A program made the translations under genes and the position numbers. Below are positions 53,087-62,257 of a DNA stretch of 64,000 nt, one piece after another. The notes beneath the pieces were generated by a model. The model made no database searches. It saw nothing but the letters and a program-made list of their open reading frames with translations, and had not been told where the DNA came from. This stretch comes from an uncultured Muribaculaceae bacterium (lineage in GTDB: Bacteria > Bacteroidota > Bacteroidia > Bacteroidales > Muribaculaceae): positions 1 to 64,000 of the forward strand of contig CANQQE010000005.1 of the NCBI GenBank assembly GCA_947625935.1, read 5' to 3'. Every line of letters starts with the position of its first letter. Position 1 is the first letter of the stretch.

Positions 53087-55417
53087 TTAGAATGGGTAGC
53101 CCACGGCGAAGTGGAATGTAGCGTCGCGGTGCCACCGCGGGTGTATCAGAGGCCATGGCTCTTGCCCGCGTGCCGGGTTGTGGGCTTTCATGCCGAGGTC
53201 GAAGCGAAGCAGGAAGTAGGTGAAATCCATGCGCAATCCCGCTCCGTAGGCTGCTGCGATCTGGTTGTAGAAGCGGTTGAATTTGAACATTCCTCCGGGC
53301 TGGTTCTCGTAGTTATGGATTGTCCAGATGTTTCCAGCGTCGACAAAAAGCGCGCCCTCAAACACCCAGAACAGCTTGGCGCGGTACTCCACGCTTAGGT
53401 CAAGACGTATGTCGCCGCACTGGTTGATGAAGTCGGTGGCCGAGTTGCGGGCATCGTAGTTGCCGGGGCCGAGTGCTCTGACTCCCCACCCGCGAACTCC
53501 GTTGGCTCCGCCGGCATAGAAACGCTTCTCAAACGGTATCATCGATGAATTGCCGTAGGGGACGCCGATTCCGGCTCCGAAATGCAGCGAGAACGCGTTT
53601 CGGGAGTCGAGGTTGCGCGTCCATGTAGCGTCAAACTCAGCTTTGGCGTATTGGGCGTATTGTATGCCGAACAGCCGGTAAGCTCCGTCGGTGCGCTTTT
53701 GTCCCGAAATGGAGGAGAGGGCGTAGAGGACGTTACCGGCGGTTTCGACTGAGGCGCGGAGGGAGTAGATGGCGGGTTGGCGTCGGGCCATATCCAACGC
53801 CGACGAAAACCGGCGGTTGGTGCGATAATAGGTGTAGCCCATGCGCACAATGAAGTGGTCTTCGTAGCTGTAGCGCAGCAAGGGGTTGGAAGGGGCTATC
53901 TCGTCAATGAAATTAATGGTCGAGTGGGGGAGATAGACGTAGTTGATGTCGATGAAATCAAACGTGCGCCGGATGGTGTTCTGCCGGTTGGTCCATTTGT
54001 ACTTCCACGCCCCGCCGGCTATGATGCGCGTGTATTCAGGCCGTTCCTGATAGTTGAACGACAGGGAAAACTCGGTTGACGCCTTGATGCGACGCTTAAA
54101 CGACCGCGAGAGAAACGGTGCCTTGAATTTGGGAAATGTGATTCCGACCTCGGCTGCATACTCGGTGTAGCGGTTATGAAGCAGCCCCTCGACGTTGCCC
54201 GAAAGGCTCTCGTAGGATGTGCGCAGTTTCGCCGTGAGAAGTTCCGACCCTTTTGCGAGGTTTCTGTGCTGGTAGGTGACACCTGCGCCAAATCCCAGGT
54301 CACCCTCCGAGTTTGTCCCTTCGAGTTCGAGCGACACTCCTTGTTTCTTGGTGCGGTCGAGCAGTATGTAGGCGTCGAGCAGCTCGGCATCGCCCAATGA
54401 GCCGGCGGGTCGCAGCTCAATATTGATATATTTCAGTATGCCGAGCCGTCCGAGGGCCTCGTAAGTGCTGTTGACATCGGCGGTGCGGTAGAGGGCGCCC
54501 GGGGTCAGGAAACAGCATTCCTCAAGTGTTTTAGGCGAGAGATAACGGTCGTCGCCATAGATTATGTCGATATCCTTGTAGCGTACGGTGTCGACCCCGT
54601 TGATCGCATCGGCCGAGCGGTCGGAAAAGGCCGTTGCGAATGTCACGTTGCGAATGTAATACCGATGATAGTGTGTTGTGTCGGCATGGATGGTCGAAAT
54701 ATCGCGCGGAGGTTTGACAATCAGAGTCAAGCCGAGGTCTTTTGATCCGGCTGTAGTGTCGGCGATAAACGATATATTGTCCTTCGTGAAAGAATAATAG
54801 CCGTGATTGCGTAGCCGGTCGGTGATGTCGGAGCGTAGCTGGTCGAGTTTGTTACGGTCGAAGTTCTCTCCCGGGGTGACCGTGCTTTTAAACGGCCGGT
54901 CGCTGACGATAATCCCGGCCAAAGCCGAGTCCGCGATGACATACTCTATGGACGAGATGCGGTGAGGCTCGCCGGCGACAATCGAATAATTCACGTCGAT
55001 TTTCTTTTTCTCGGGTCTCACGACGGTGTCAAAATCGACTTTCGCATCCATGTACCCGCGGTTGACCAACGCTCTGTGGAGCTGGGTGGCGGAAGCCTCG
55101 GCCAGTTCACGGTCGTAGATGACGGGTGCCTGCCCGAGTTTGCGGAACCAGCGGTTGTACCATTTGGTGGTGTCGTTGCCCGACAGATTGTAGGTGCTGA
55201 GCTGAAGTTTGGCAAACCCGAGCACCTTGTGGTTTGGCGTCTGCCTAAGATAGTTGTAAAGCTCCCCCGGTTTAACATCTTTGGTGTCGACAATCTCGAT
55301 GTTGACGTTGTCAAGCAGATATTTTCCCTTTGGAACGTGTTTGGTGGAGCTGCACCCGGCAATTAGACCGGCTGCAACCAACGCCATCAGCGATTTTAAC
55401 CAAACGTAGAGTCTCAT
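53087..55417 (-). CDS. tamL: TamL-like Omp85 family outer-membrane lipoprotein
   Basis: 776 residues. Lipoprotein signal LVAAGLIAGCSST puts a Cys at about residue 22, which separates TamL from ordinary TamA/BamA. POTRA-like repeats span ~30-330, and the C-terminal Omp85 barrel (~380-776) carries the loop-6 motif GGANGVRGWGVRAL near residue 640 and ends in Phe. Omp85 proteins insert or export envelope proteins. In Bacteroidota TamL works with a TamB protein, but no tamB gene lies in this window. Confidence 0.88.
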   Translation of the reverse strand: MRLYVWLKSLMALVAAGLIAGCSSTKHVPKGKYLLDNVNIEIVDTKDVKPGELYNYLRQTPNHKVLGFAKLQLSTYNLSGNDTTKWYNRWFRKLGQAPVIYDRELAEASATQLHRALVNRGYMDAKVDFDTVVRPEKKKIDVNYSIVAGEPHRISSIEYVIADSALAGIIVSDRPFKSTVTPGENFDRNKLDQLRSDITDRLRNHGYYSFTKDNISFIADTTAGSKDLGLTLIVKPPRDISTIHADTTHYHRYYIRNVTFATAFSDRSADAINGVDTVRYKDIDIIYGDDRYLSPKTLEECCFLTPGALYRTADVNSTYEALGRLGILKYINIELRPAGSLGDAELLDAYILLDRTKKQGVSLELEGTNSEGDLGFGAGVTYQHRNLAKGSELLTAKLRTSYESLSGNVEGLLHNRYTEYAAEVGITFPKFKAPFLSRSFKRRIKASTEFSLSFNYQERPEYTRIIAGGAWKYKWTNRQNTIRRTFDFIDINYVYLPHSTINFIDEIAPSNPLLRYSYEDHFIVRMGYTYYRTNRRFSSALDMARRQPAIYSLRASVETAGNVLYALSSISGQKRTDGAYRLFGIQYAQYAKAEFDATWTRNLDSRNAFSLHFGAGIGVPYGNSSMIPFEKRFYAGGANGVRGWGVRALGPGNYDARNSATDFINQCGDIRLDLSVEYRAKLFWVFEGALFVDAGNIWTIHNYENQPGGMFKFNRFYNQIAAAYGAGLRMDFTYFLLRFDLGMKAHNPARGQEPWPLIHPRWHRDATFHFAVGYPF

Positions 55418-55428
55418 AGTTACGACCG

Positions 55429-55436
55429 CAAAGTTA
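55429..55436 (-). promoter_or_regulatory. -7 box of the tamL gene
   Basis: Minus-strand TAACTTTG, exact TAnnTTTG, 11 nt before the ATG; the leader would be only a few bases. Confidence 0.6.
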
Positions 55437-55575
55437 ATGAAATTTTCAGTGAGGTTTCAGAAATAAGATGTTAACGGAGAGTGTTAAAAGATTTAATCTA
55501 AAGAGAGTCTTAGAGTTATGGCGGCGTAAATGTTAAAATGACGGCAAAGTGATGGATATTTCCCGGTAAAAGCAT

Positions 55576-55583
55576 TACCTTTG
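55576..55583 (+). promoter_or_regulatory. -7 box of the small-ORF unit
   Basis: TACCTTTG, exact TAnnTTTG, 8 nt before the first small ATG. Confidence 0.6.
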
Positions 55584-55591
55584 CAGCGGAA

Positions 55592-55672
55592 ATGATAGAA
55601 TCCGCTGTCAACATGACCAAAATGAACATCCCGGCAGCGGAGCTTGTTTTAAAGGAAATTGAGTTTAAATGA
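55592..55672 (+). CDS. possible 26-residue ORF, nearly leaderless
   Basis: It starts ATG 8 nt after the -7 box and reads MIESAVNMTKMN, then AAELVLKEIEFK, a plausible amphipathic helix. Support is only position and the absence of interruption; codon content is not decisive at this length. It could equally be an untranslated leader. Confidence 0.4.
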   Translation: MIESAVNMTKMNIPAAELVLKEIEFK

Positions 55673-55722
55673 CAAAACTCATTTGCGATTGTTTTTAGGT
55701 TTTACTAATTATTTTAATCATT

Positions 55723-55797
55723 ATGAAAAAACTGTTTTCTAAGGCTGTACATTGGTATTTCAATGCCGCCTCGATGGTCTATGGCGAGCGTCACTGA
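55723..55797 (+). CDS. possible 24-residue peptide
   Basis: Begins MKKLFSKAVHWYFNAA and ends VYGERH. A basic N-terminus and aromatic centre suggest a membrane-associated amphipathic helix. The AT-rich context before ATG (TTATTTTAATCATT) is of the kind that precedes many translated Bacteroidota starts. It is in the same putative transcript as the 26-residue ORF, ahead of a terminator. No family is recognised. Confidence 0.5.
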   Translation: MKKLFSKAVHWYFNAASMVYGERH

Positions 55798-55856
55798 CCT
55801 TCATTCAATGGAAAATCGGCTGGTTAAATCTCGCCGTGATCCATAACCGACTACTG

Positions 55857-55885
55857 AATCGTGAGCGATGGCCACGATTTTTTTA
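55857..55885 (+). terminator. terminator of the small-ORF unit
   Basis: AATCGTG pairs with CACGATT around a 9-nt loop, then TTTTTA. Confidence 0.8.
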
Positions 55886-55898
55886 CGACAAACAATAT

Positions 55899-55929
55899 TT
55901 TGTGTGAATATAAAAAACCGCTATCTTTG
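55899..55929 (+). promoter_or_regulatory. promoter of folB
   Basis: TTTG at 55899-55902, 19 nt, TATCTTTG at 55922-55929: exact consensus. Confidence 0.85.
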
Positions 55930-55964
55930 CGGAAAAATCAAAACTCTTTCCTCTCAGGCAAAAG

Positions 55965-56321
55965 ATGTTAAGGACTTCAATAGAAATAAACGAGCTGAAA
56001 ATATTCGCCCATCACGGTGTTTCTTCCCAGGAACGCAAGTGTGGCAACCTCTATTCAATCAGTCTGTCGCTGGTATATCCGGCTGCGGCCGCTGCGATGA
56101 GCGATAATCCCGATGGCACAATCGATTATTCTGAGGCCGTTGAAATCGTATCGTTCGAGATGGAACAGCCGTCGGCGCTCATCGAGCACGTCGCTTGGCG
56201 CATAAGGCTCGCCTTGCTCAAAAGGTGGCCTAAGATTGAAGGCGGCTACATACGTTTGGCCAAATTGGCTCCCCCGATTTCGGCCGATCTCGGCTCGGCC
56301 GCAGTCTCGCTCGAATGGTAA
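55965..56321 (+). CDS. folB: dihydroneopterin aldolase
   Basis: 118 residues, the normal length. Converts dihydroneopterin to 6-hydroxymethyl-dihydropterin in folate synthesis. LKIFAHHGVSSQERKCGN is the family N-terminal motif. DGTIDYSEAVEIVSFEMEQP follows, and the C-terminal LAKLAPPIS segment supplies the usual K-x-x-PP motif. It is monocistronic, with its own promoter and a palindromic terminator after it. Confidence 0.93.
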   Translation: MLRTSIEINELKIFAHHGVSSQERKCGNLYSISLSLVYPAAAAAMSDNPDGTIDYSEAVEIVSFEMEQPSALIEHVAWRIRLALLKRWPKIEGGYIRLAKLAPPISADLGSAAVSLEW

Positions 56322-56344
56322 TGCCGCCGGAGGCAAAAACGAAA

Positions 56345-56392
56345 GATAAATGATAAAAGCGTGTGGGATCCCACACGCTTTTATCATTTATC
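56345..56392. terminator. perfect 48-bp palindrome, bidirectional terminator
   Basis: Both 24-nt halves are exact reverse complements with no spacer (centre TGGGATCCCA). It contains AAAAGCGTGTGGGA and TCCCACACGCTTTT, so it terminates on both strands. It overlaps the last codons of the transglutaminase-like gene and sits 24 bp after folB. Confidence 0.85.
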
Positions 56393-57940
56393 GGGATATG
56401 CGAAGTCGATTTTCGGAGGGGTCCCGGTGTATGCCGGCATACACATCCCCGTTGGCGCTCCGATGAAAGTCGGATCCGAGATGACGTAGCGCGCGCCCTT
56501 CCACTGGTAGGATGAGCCTTTGGCGTTGTCGAGTCTGACTGCCGCGCTCTCATGCCCCGGATAGTTAAGCAGATGGTTTTCGACCCCGAGGGCGTTCCAC
56601 AGCAGGTAGGTGTAGAATATCGACCGGTCCTCGCAGTCACATTGGGGGTAGTAGAGCATCTCCTCGATGAAATAGGGCTTTTCAAACCCGTGGGCCTCGT
56701 CGTCAGTGGCATATTCAAACCCGCTTTGGATGAATCCCAGCAGCTTGTCGATCGCTTTGCGCTTCTCAAGCCCCTCAAGCGATTTCTTAATCTGTGACAC
56801 CAACTCCTCGCGCGCTGCCCGGCATGGAGCCGACACGGCATAGTCGGCCATATCCATCTGTGGATAGCGGTAGAGCATCGGGAACAGATTGGCGTTGATT
56901 TCCCCTGAGAGGGTCATCCCGTCGTGCGAGATGTTGAAACTGTGGGGTTTATAGGGGAGATTTAGCTCGTTGACGAGCAAATCAAACGATTTGCAACTGT
57001 CGGCTTCCTTGGGCAGACGGCAGGTCGAGATGCGGCGTTCAGGGTCGGGCAGAGCCGTCGCCTTGTCACAGAACACATAGAATCGTTTCCCCTCGATTTC
57101 GAGATATGGACGGGCATAAATCATCTGATTGGCCGGGAGCAGCAACAGCCCTTCGCGCATATCGGTCATCGCTATGCGGGCGTCATACCCCATGTGGGCC
57201 AGCAGGTAGTGGGCGAGGGAGAGCCTCGAAGCCTGAGCCGCGTCGGGAAACCGCTGGTTGACCATCGACATGACCAATGTGAATTTCAGATAGTCGTTGA
57301 GGCCCATGCGTTCAGCCTCCCTCTCGATGGCGGGGAGTATCGACTTGGCGGCGTTTTGCTTGTCGAGGGTGCGCCATTGCAGGGCGAAATCACTCGTTTG
57401 CTCGATTTGGTCGAGAATCTGAAATTCGATGCGCGGCAAATCGACAGGAATGCCGTAAAAATCCACCGTGAACGCATCGGCGGGAGCCGTCGGGGCGGGT
57501 TTTGGCGCGGGAATCGGCTCAAGGGCGGGTCTCTGAGCCGGCACCGGCAGCGGCATCGGTTTAGGCGACGGCGACGGAATCGTCGCTATCGGTTTGGGCT
57601 TAGGCTCCGGTTTGGGAGCGGGTTTGGGCTTAGGTTCGGGGGCGACGGTCGGGGTCGGCAGAGCGGGTGGCTCCTCGGCGATCGGGGTGGCGGTCGGTGC
57701 TTTGCGGGGCTTGGGCTTGGGGTCGCGCGCCTCCCCCTTGAACTGCTTGAAATCGTCCCATACGCCATCGAGAAACTTGTCGTAGTCATCAAGCAGCTTG
57801 CTGCGATAGGAGTTATAGTTGTCGAGCAGTCGTTGGCGGTATTGGGCGAACGATGATGTGTCGGTCGTGGTCGTCTGCGCCATGGCGCCCAAGCAGGTCA
57901 CCATGGCTATGAACGAGCAGATAATTCTACCTTTATTCAT
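56384..57940 (-). CDS. exported proline-rich transglutaminase-like protein
   Basis: 518 residues. Signal peptide ~1-21 (FIAMVTCLGAMAQ). Residues ~73-153 are a Pro/Lys-rich linker (repeats like KPKPAPKPEPKPKP). The C-terminal domain has a transglutaminase-type triad: Cys in QCDCEDRSIFYTY (~434), His in YPGHESAAV, Asp in ISDPTFIGAP. This fold cleaves or transfers peptide amide bonds. Last gene of a five-gene minus-strand group with the caspase protein; it may process a surface protein or peptide of that system (inference). Confidence 0.8.
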   Translation of the reverse strand: MNKGRIICSFIAMVTCLGAMAQTTTTDTSSFAQYRQRLLDNYNSYRSKLLDDYDKFLDGVWDDFKQFKGEARDPKPKPRKAPTATPIAEEPPALPTPTVAPEPKPKPAPKPEPKPKPIATIPSPSPKPMPLPVPAQRPALEPIPAPKPAPTAPADAFTVDFYGIPVDLPRIEFQILDQIEQTSDFALQWRTLDKQNAAKSILPAIEREAERMGLNDYLKFTLVMSMVNQRFPDAAQASRLSLAHYLLAHMGYDARIAMTDMREGLLLLPANQMIYARPYLEIEGKRFYVFCDKATALPDPERRISTCRLPKEADSCKSFDLLVNELNLPYKPHSFNISHDGMTLSGEINANLFPMLYRYPQMDMADYAVSAPCRAAREELVSQIKKSLEGLEKRKAIDKLLGFIQSGFEYATDDEAHGFEKPYFIEEMLYYPQCDCEDRSIFYTYLLWNALGVENHLLNYPGHESAAVRLDNAKGSSYQWKGARYVISDPTFIGAPTGMCMPAYTGTPPKIDFAYPDK

Positions 57941-57997
57941 CGCTTTGGCAAAGTATTAGAATCAGAAAGGGTGATGGCTAAACGGTCTCCGAGTTTG

Positions 57998-58630
57998 TCA
58001 GTCAGCGACTCTTTCGCGTGCGAACTCCGAGATTTTTTCGGCGTGACGTTTGGCCACTTCGCTCTCCTTCAGAGCGTTTTCGAGGGCGCGCATACGGGCT
58101 TTCGACGCCGCGCTTTCGCTCGCCACGAAGTAGGTCTGTATCTCAAAAGTCCCGTCGCCGTTGTCGCGGATCACTGAGAAGCTTTCCTCCATCTCCCCCT
58201 TTATCTCCTTCTCGACAAGACGTTCGTAGGCCGCATAGAAGTGGTCAAACTCGCCCGCGGTGTCGGTGCTGTTGCCTGCTATGTCGCTCACCACCCGGCC
58301 CTGCAACTGGCTCCCGGCGCGCTGTGCGTAGGTCAGGCAAGCGTCGTTTATGGCCATCTGGTGTCCGAGATTCTTCGACTTGCAGCGCGAAGCCGTTCCG
58401 GCCACCTCATTGCCGTCTTCTCCCAGAGTGGCGAGCTTGTCATAGTGTTTCAGCAGGGCGACTTCGAGAGAGCGGGTGCTTCCGAAGATTTTCCACCCGT
58501 CTTTCTTGTATTCTTTGAGCTTCTCTTTCTTCTCTTTTTTCAGAGCCTTCTCGAGATCCTTGTTGGATGATTGCCCCATTAACGGCAAAACCAAGCAGGC
58601 TGCGATTAAAATCATCAATAACTTCTTCAT
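57998..58630 (-). CDS. exported LPP20-like protein, unknown
   Basis: 210 residues. Signal peptide ~1-19. A highly charged segment (DLEKALKKEKKEKLKEYKKD) leads to an LPP20-like domain: CKSKNLGHQMAINDACLTYA, then RVVSDIAGNSTD, and a long C-terminal helix EVAKRHAEKISEFARERVAD. LPP20 resemblance is weak and by pattern only. It lies 57 bp before the transglutaminase-like gene and 68 bp after the DUF4384 gene, same strand. Confidence 0.65.
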   Translation of the reverse strand: MKKLLMILIAACLVLPLMGQSSNKDLEKALKKEKKEKLKEYKKDGWKIFGSTRSLEVALLKHYDKLATLGEDGNEVAGTASRCKSKNLGHQMAINDACLTYAQRAGSQLQGRVVSDIAGNSTDTAGEFDHFYAAYERLVEKEIKGEMEESFSVIRDNGDGTFEIQTYFVASESAASKARMRALENALKESEVAKRHAEKISEFARERVAD

Positions 58631-58698
58631 TGTAGAAATGGTTTTAGGTGTTAATAAAAAGGTTTAAATTATCAATAAGCCACCGGGTTGGTCCGGCG

Positions 58699-59568
58699 TT
58701 ATTTTTCTATGGTGAGCCTTATGACTTTCACCCCCAGCTTGGGGTCGCGCTGACGGCTTTTCAGCAGCCATTTTGAAAACTCCTTGTACGAAAGCTCGCG
58801 CGGCGAATAGTTGCCGCTTTCGGTGTCGACGGCGAGTGAGTAGCGGTTGGGTGAGAAAATCAGATATAGGCTGTTGCGCTCTATGTCGGAGTCAGCGCTG
58901 AGCACGAGCTCGTCGGCCTGTCCCAGTTCCTCTGGCGATTTCGCGGGGTCAAACAGCATATACTCCCTTCCCCGGCGCAACCTGATGTCGTTGTTAGACG
59001 ATGTGTAATAGGGGAACAGTGAGTAGACATCGCGGTTTTCGCCCACAAGATAGATGGAGAGATAACCGTCGACCGGAGTTTTGACCGAGACAAACATATC
59101 ATCGCCCGAACGGAAACGCGTCGTGCTGTTGCGATGGTCCGCCCCGTTTCGCATCACGTCGGCCTCGAAATCGGTCGATTCGTTGGATATGGCTTTAGCC
59201 TTGCCCCGGATGCGGCATCTGACTATGTAGTTCCCGTCGTTGTCGATCGACACGTCATAGCTTGGCTCGCCGATGTCGGCCAGCCATTCCCCCTTGACCT
59301 CTGAGCGCGTCACATACTCGGTGTTCTGTATTTCATCGTCGCCAACCTTCTTGTTCTGGGTGTCGAAGACCGTTGTGAACAGGGTGCCGAACTCCTTGGC
59401 GAGCGCACTGACGCGGGCCCCTTCGAGAGCGGCTTCGCGGCAAGCCTCGGGCGAGTGTGAGCGGTCGCCGTAGAATGTGTAGACGCCCGATATGGCGCGC
59501 GTCCCCTGTCCGAAAACCGGAAGGGCGGCCATAAGCGTCAATACGGATATTAAGGCGGTGAGTTTCAT
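58699..59568 (-). CDS. exported DUF4384 protein
   Basis: 289 residues. Signal peptide ~1-20 (LMAALPVFGQG). N-terminal region ~25-130 resembles an LPP20/FlgT-like domain (REAALEGARVSALAKEFGTL). The DUF4384 part is ~150-250: FRSGDDMFVSVKTPVDGYLS, then YLVGENRDVYSLFPYYTSSN. DUF4384 modules often occur next to caspases or kinases in bacterial surface systems. Only 7 bp separate it from the caspase gene upstream. Confidence 0.82.
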   Translation of the reverse strand: MKLTALISVLTLMAALPVFGQGTRAISGVYTFYGDRSHSPEACREAALEGARVSALAKEFGTLFTTVFDTQNKKVGDDEIQNTEYVTRSEVKGEWLADIGEPSYDVSIDNDGNYIVRCRIRGKAKAISNESTDFEADVMRNGADHRNSTTRFRSGDDMFVSVKTPVDGYLSIYLVGENRDVYSLFPYYTSSNNDIRLRRGREYMLFDPAKSPEELGQADELVLSADSDIERNSLYLIFSPNRYSLAVDTESGNYSPRELSYKEFSKWLLKSRQRDPKLGVKVIRLTIEK

Positions 59569-59575
59569 GTCGGTA

Positions 59576-62227
59576 TCAGGGTCTCAGTTTCTTTTTCTTC
59601 CAGTTCTGCACCATCGCACCCGAAGTGCTGACCGTGGGAGTCTGCGGTTTCTTGTTTATCAGGTTGGACTGCTGGCTCACCGACTGGCTGACATACTCTG
59701 AAAGTTGCTGAAGGGTCACGTCGCCCTTTGATTCCTGCAATTTTTTGAGTAGGTAGTAGGTGAACAATCCATGGTTTTTATCGGCGTAGGGGAGAGCGAT
59801 TTCCTTCCCCGAGGTTGCCGTGAACACAAACATATTGCCGCGGGGTGATGCTTCGCGCGGCTTGTAACTGACGGCGCGCCCTTTGACCACGGCTTCCCCG
59901 CTACGGTCTGATCCGCTGAAGCAGGCGTCGAGAAACACCATTATGTTTTTGGCGTCGGTTTCGCCGAGGTCGGTGTAGAATTTCTCCAATTTGTAGTTTG
60001 TGGCGAAGATTGTCGGAATCCCGTCGGCGGGCATCAGATACGCGTCTGAGCTTTTCTCGTCGGGCATACCGTGTCCGGCATAGTAGACGATTACGTCGGC
60101 CGCGCCGCCAAATGACTTGACTGTGTTTTTGATATGCTCCACAGCACCCATCATGTTGCCGTAGGTGGCGTCTTTAAGCAGCGTGATGTTGTTCTTCGGT
60201 ATTCCAAGGGTCTCGTTGCAGTATTGGGCGAATCGTTCGCCGTCGTGCAACGCCGATTGCACCTTTGGCGCGTGCTGGTAGTTCTCGTTGGCTATGACCA
60301 ATGCGAGAGTCGACGGGGAGGTCTTGTTGGTTCGCGGTATGTTGACGTCGACATCGCTTTTTTTGGTGATGACGATCGGACCTGCGACCGACGACTGCCC
60401 TCCGCCGGCGGCCATGTCGCTTTTGGGGCTGTCGTTTATGCCGGCGAGAATGGCCTCGAAATCGATTTCCACATCGGTGTTGGCATATCTGACACCTTCC
60501 GAGTTGTTGTAGGTGTACGTTTTACCCTGCGGCGTCTTGGCGGTGATTGACGCGAGCCTCACCTTGTCGCGGTCTATGTAGTAGACGGGGTTGCGGAAAT
60601 TCATCCCCTCCCAGTTCGATTTGAACATCTCGGCTTCGTTGCCTCTCAGCGGCACACTGAAATACAGGTCTCCGAACGATGACTCCACTTTGAACGTTTC
60701 GTTGGTGGCGTCATAAGGCAACAGTTTCAAGTCGCTGATGCGCAGCTTCTTGGCATATTGTTCGAGGTAGACCTGCTGTGCTTCGAGGTTGAGTTTCTTG
60801 TATTCCTCCTGAATTGATGCGTCGTTCACGCGCTTGCGATAGTCGGCGATGCGCTCAAATTCCCCCTTTTTGGCCCATGATGTGAGGCCGTTGGTGATAT
60901 AGTCCTTGCCGAAGGCAGAGTAGAGCGGTATCTCGCCGCCGAGGTTGACGGCGGTGGTGCCAACCACGCGGTCATAGTTCTTGCGGTTGCCGTCGTTGTA
61001 GGTCATCATCGGCGGCATGAACACTTCGGGAACCGGCTGTTCGCCGAGCGATGTGAGGCGGCGGTTTATATCCTCATATTGCGTCTTCGAGTTTATGGCG
61101 AGGTATGACATACCCAGTGCCTTCAGATACTTCACCGACATCGGGTCTGAAGCTATGACCTCCTCGAGTTTCTGTGCCGCCGACGAGAAATAGTTGTGCG
61201 ACTGGCGGCGTTTTTTGCGCGAGATTTTCTCGTCAGGCTCGTTGACGGCATCGTTGAAAAATCCCACCCCCATGTTGTAGTAGCATAGTGCGATGTGCTT
61301 TGCTGTGCTGAGTTTCTGAGGGGAAATCTGGTCGAGCCTGAAATAAATTTCGAGTGCCTTCTGATACTGGTTGTCGTCTTCATAAAGTTTACCCTGGATG
61401 TTGAGCAACGCCTCGTCGTCGGGGGTCAGCTCAAGCGCGCGGGTCAGAAACGACTGCAGTTGCTCGGCGTGGCCGCCGTCGATACACCCTTTGATGGCTA
61501 TGAGAAGCATCTGGTGGTTCAGCGGGTAGAGCTTGACACCCTCGGTCATGGCGGTGACGGCGAGGTCATAGTTCTTGGAGTTCAGGCAAGCCTGACCCAT
61601 GAAAACATAGACCTGTTCGCGCTGCTTGGTCTCGCCGGTCGAGAAGTAGACGTTGAAGTATTTTATGGCCCTCTCATATTGTTCATGGTTGTAGGCCCTC
61701 GAGGCGGCGATATAGGCCAGGGTCGGATAGGCGCTGTCGCGGGGCCACACCTCCCCCTTGAATATATCCATCAGTTGGATGTCGAGGTAGATTTGTGCCA
61801 GTCGCCCCATCATGTCGTTGTCACCTTTCGACGAATAGTGGAACGCGCCCTCCTCCATCTCCGTATCGAGATTGCGCAGTATATCCTTGACCTTGTACCA
61901 TCCGTCGCTATATTCATCGAGGCGCGAAAGCGCGTCAATGGCTATGTCATAGCTCTTTAAGGCAAGAGGGTAGATTGAGTCGGGGTTGGCCGAGGAATAT
62001 TTCATCTCCACCATCTGCCTGAAAGTGGCCGACGCGAGGTTAACGACGCTGTCGCGCCGTGCGGCCTCGATGGAATCCGCGCGCCACTGGTCGATTGAGT
62101 CGGTGGCGGCCGTCACGGCTATCTCGTCGGTAAACTCGACCGACTCACCCCGCAACGGTTGCGGGGTGAGCCAGCAGAGTGAGACTATTGCCGATAGTAG
62201 CAGAAACGCTGTTCGTAGCTGCTTCAT
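59576..62227 (-). CDS. exported TPR-caspase (peptidase C14) protein
   Basis: 883 residues. Signal peptide ~1-28. TPR-type helices span ~35-420. A module at ~450-575 is shared with the WD40 protein upstream (KKGEFERIADYRKRV, then PQGKTYTYNN). The caspase domain lies ~635-860: LALVIANENYQHAPK, catalytic His in YYAGHGMPDE (~716), catalytic Cys in FLDACFSGSD (~767). It therefore should be an active Cys protease with specificity for acidic or basic P1, unknown. The envelope location is unusual for caspase-like proteins. Confidence 0.88.
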   Translation of the reverse strand: MKQLRTAFLLLSAIVSLCWLTPQPLRGESVEFTDEIAVTAATDSIDQWRADSIEAARRDSVVNLASATFRQMVEMKYSSANPDSIYPLALKSYDIAIDALSRLDEYSDGWYKVKDILRNLDTEMEEGAFHYSSKGDNDMMGRLAQIYLDIQLMDIFKGEVWPRDSAYPTLAYIAASRAYNHEQYERAIKYFNVYFSTGETKQREQVYVFMGQACLNSKNYDLAVTAMTEGVKLYPLNHQMLLIAIKGCIDGGHAEQLQSFLTRALELTPDDEALLNIQGKLYEDDNQYQKALEIYFRLDQISPQKLSTAKHIALCYYNMGVGFFNDAVNEPDEKISRKKRRQSHNYFSSAAQKLEEVIASDPMSVKYLKALGMSYLAINSKTQYEDINRRLTSLGEQPVPEVFMPPMMTYNDGNRKNYDRVVGTTAVNLGGEIPLYSAFGKDYITNGLTSWAKKGEFERIADYRKRVNDASIQEEYKKLNLEAQQVYLEQYAKKLRISDLKLLPYDATNETFKVESSFGDLYFSVPLRGNEAEMFKSNWEGMNFRNPVYYIDRDKVRLASITAKTPQGKTYTYNNSEGVRYANTDVEIDFEAILAGINDSPKSDMAAGGGQSSVAGPIVITKKSDVDVNIPRTNKTSPSTLALVIANENYQHAPKVQSALHDGERFAQYCNETLGIPKNNITLLKDATYGNMMGAVEHIKNTVKSFGGAADVIVYYAGHGMPDEKSSDAYLMPADGIPTIFATNYKLEKFYTDLGETDAKNIMVFLDACFSGSDRSGEAVVKGRAVSYKPREASPRGNMFVFTATSGKEIALPYADKNHGLFTYYLLKKLQESKGDVTLQQLSEYVSQSVSQQSNLINKKPQTPTVSTSGAMVQNWKKKKLRP

Positions 62228-62257
62228 GTTCAGTCGTGTGGGTTTGTTTAATAGTGA

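Larger units (their letters stand above)
55418..55964. other. 547-bp intergenic stretch with a small-ORF transcription unit
   Basis: The left end holds the tamL promoter; 55437-55575 shows nothing I can name. From 55576 to 55885 the plus strand has a -7 box, two ORFs of 26 and 24 residues and a terminator, listed separately. The folB promoter follows at 55899. Confidence 0.6.

Noticed and set aside
53061-53156. Longer gph start at 53156
   Set aside because: Adds an Arg/Pro-rich leader inside the tamL 3' end; the GTG at 53060 gives the canonical VIFDLDGT start.
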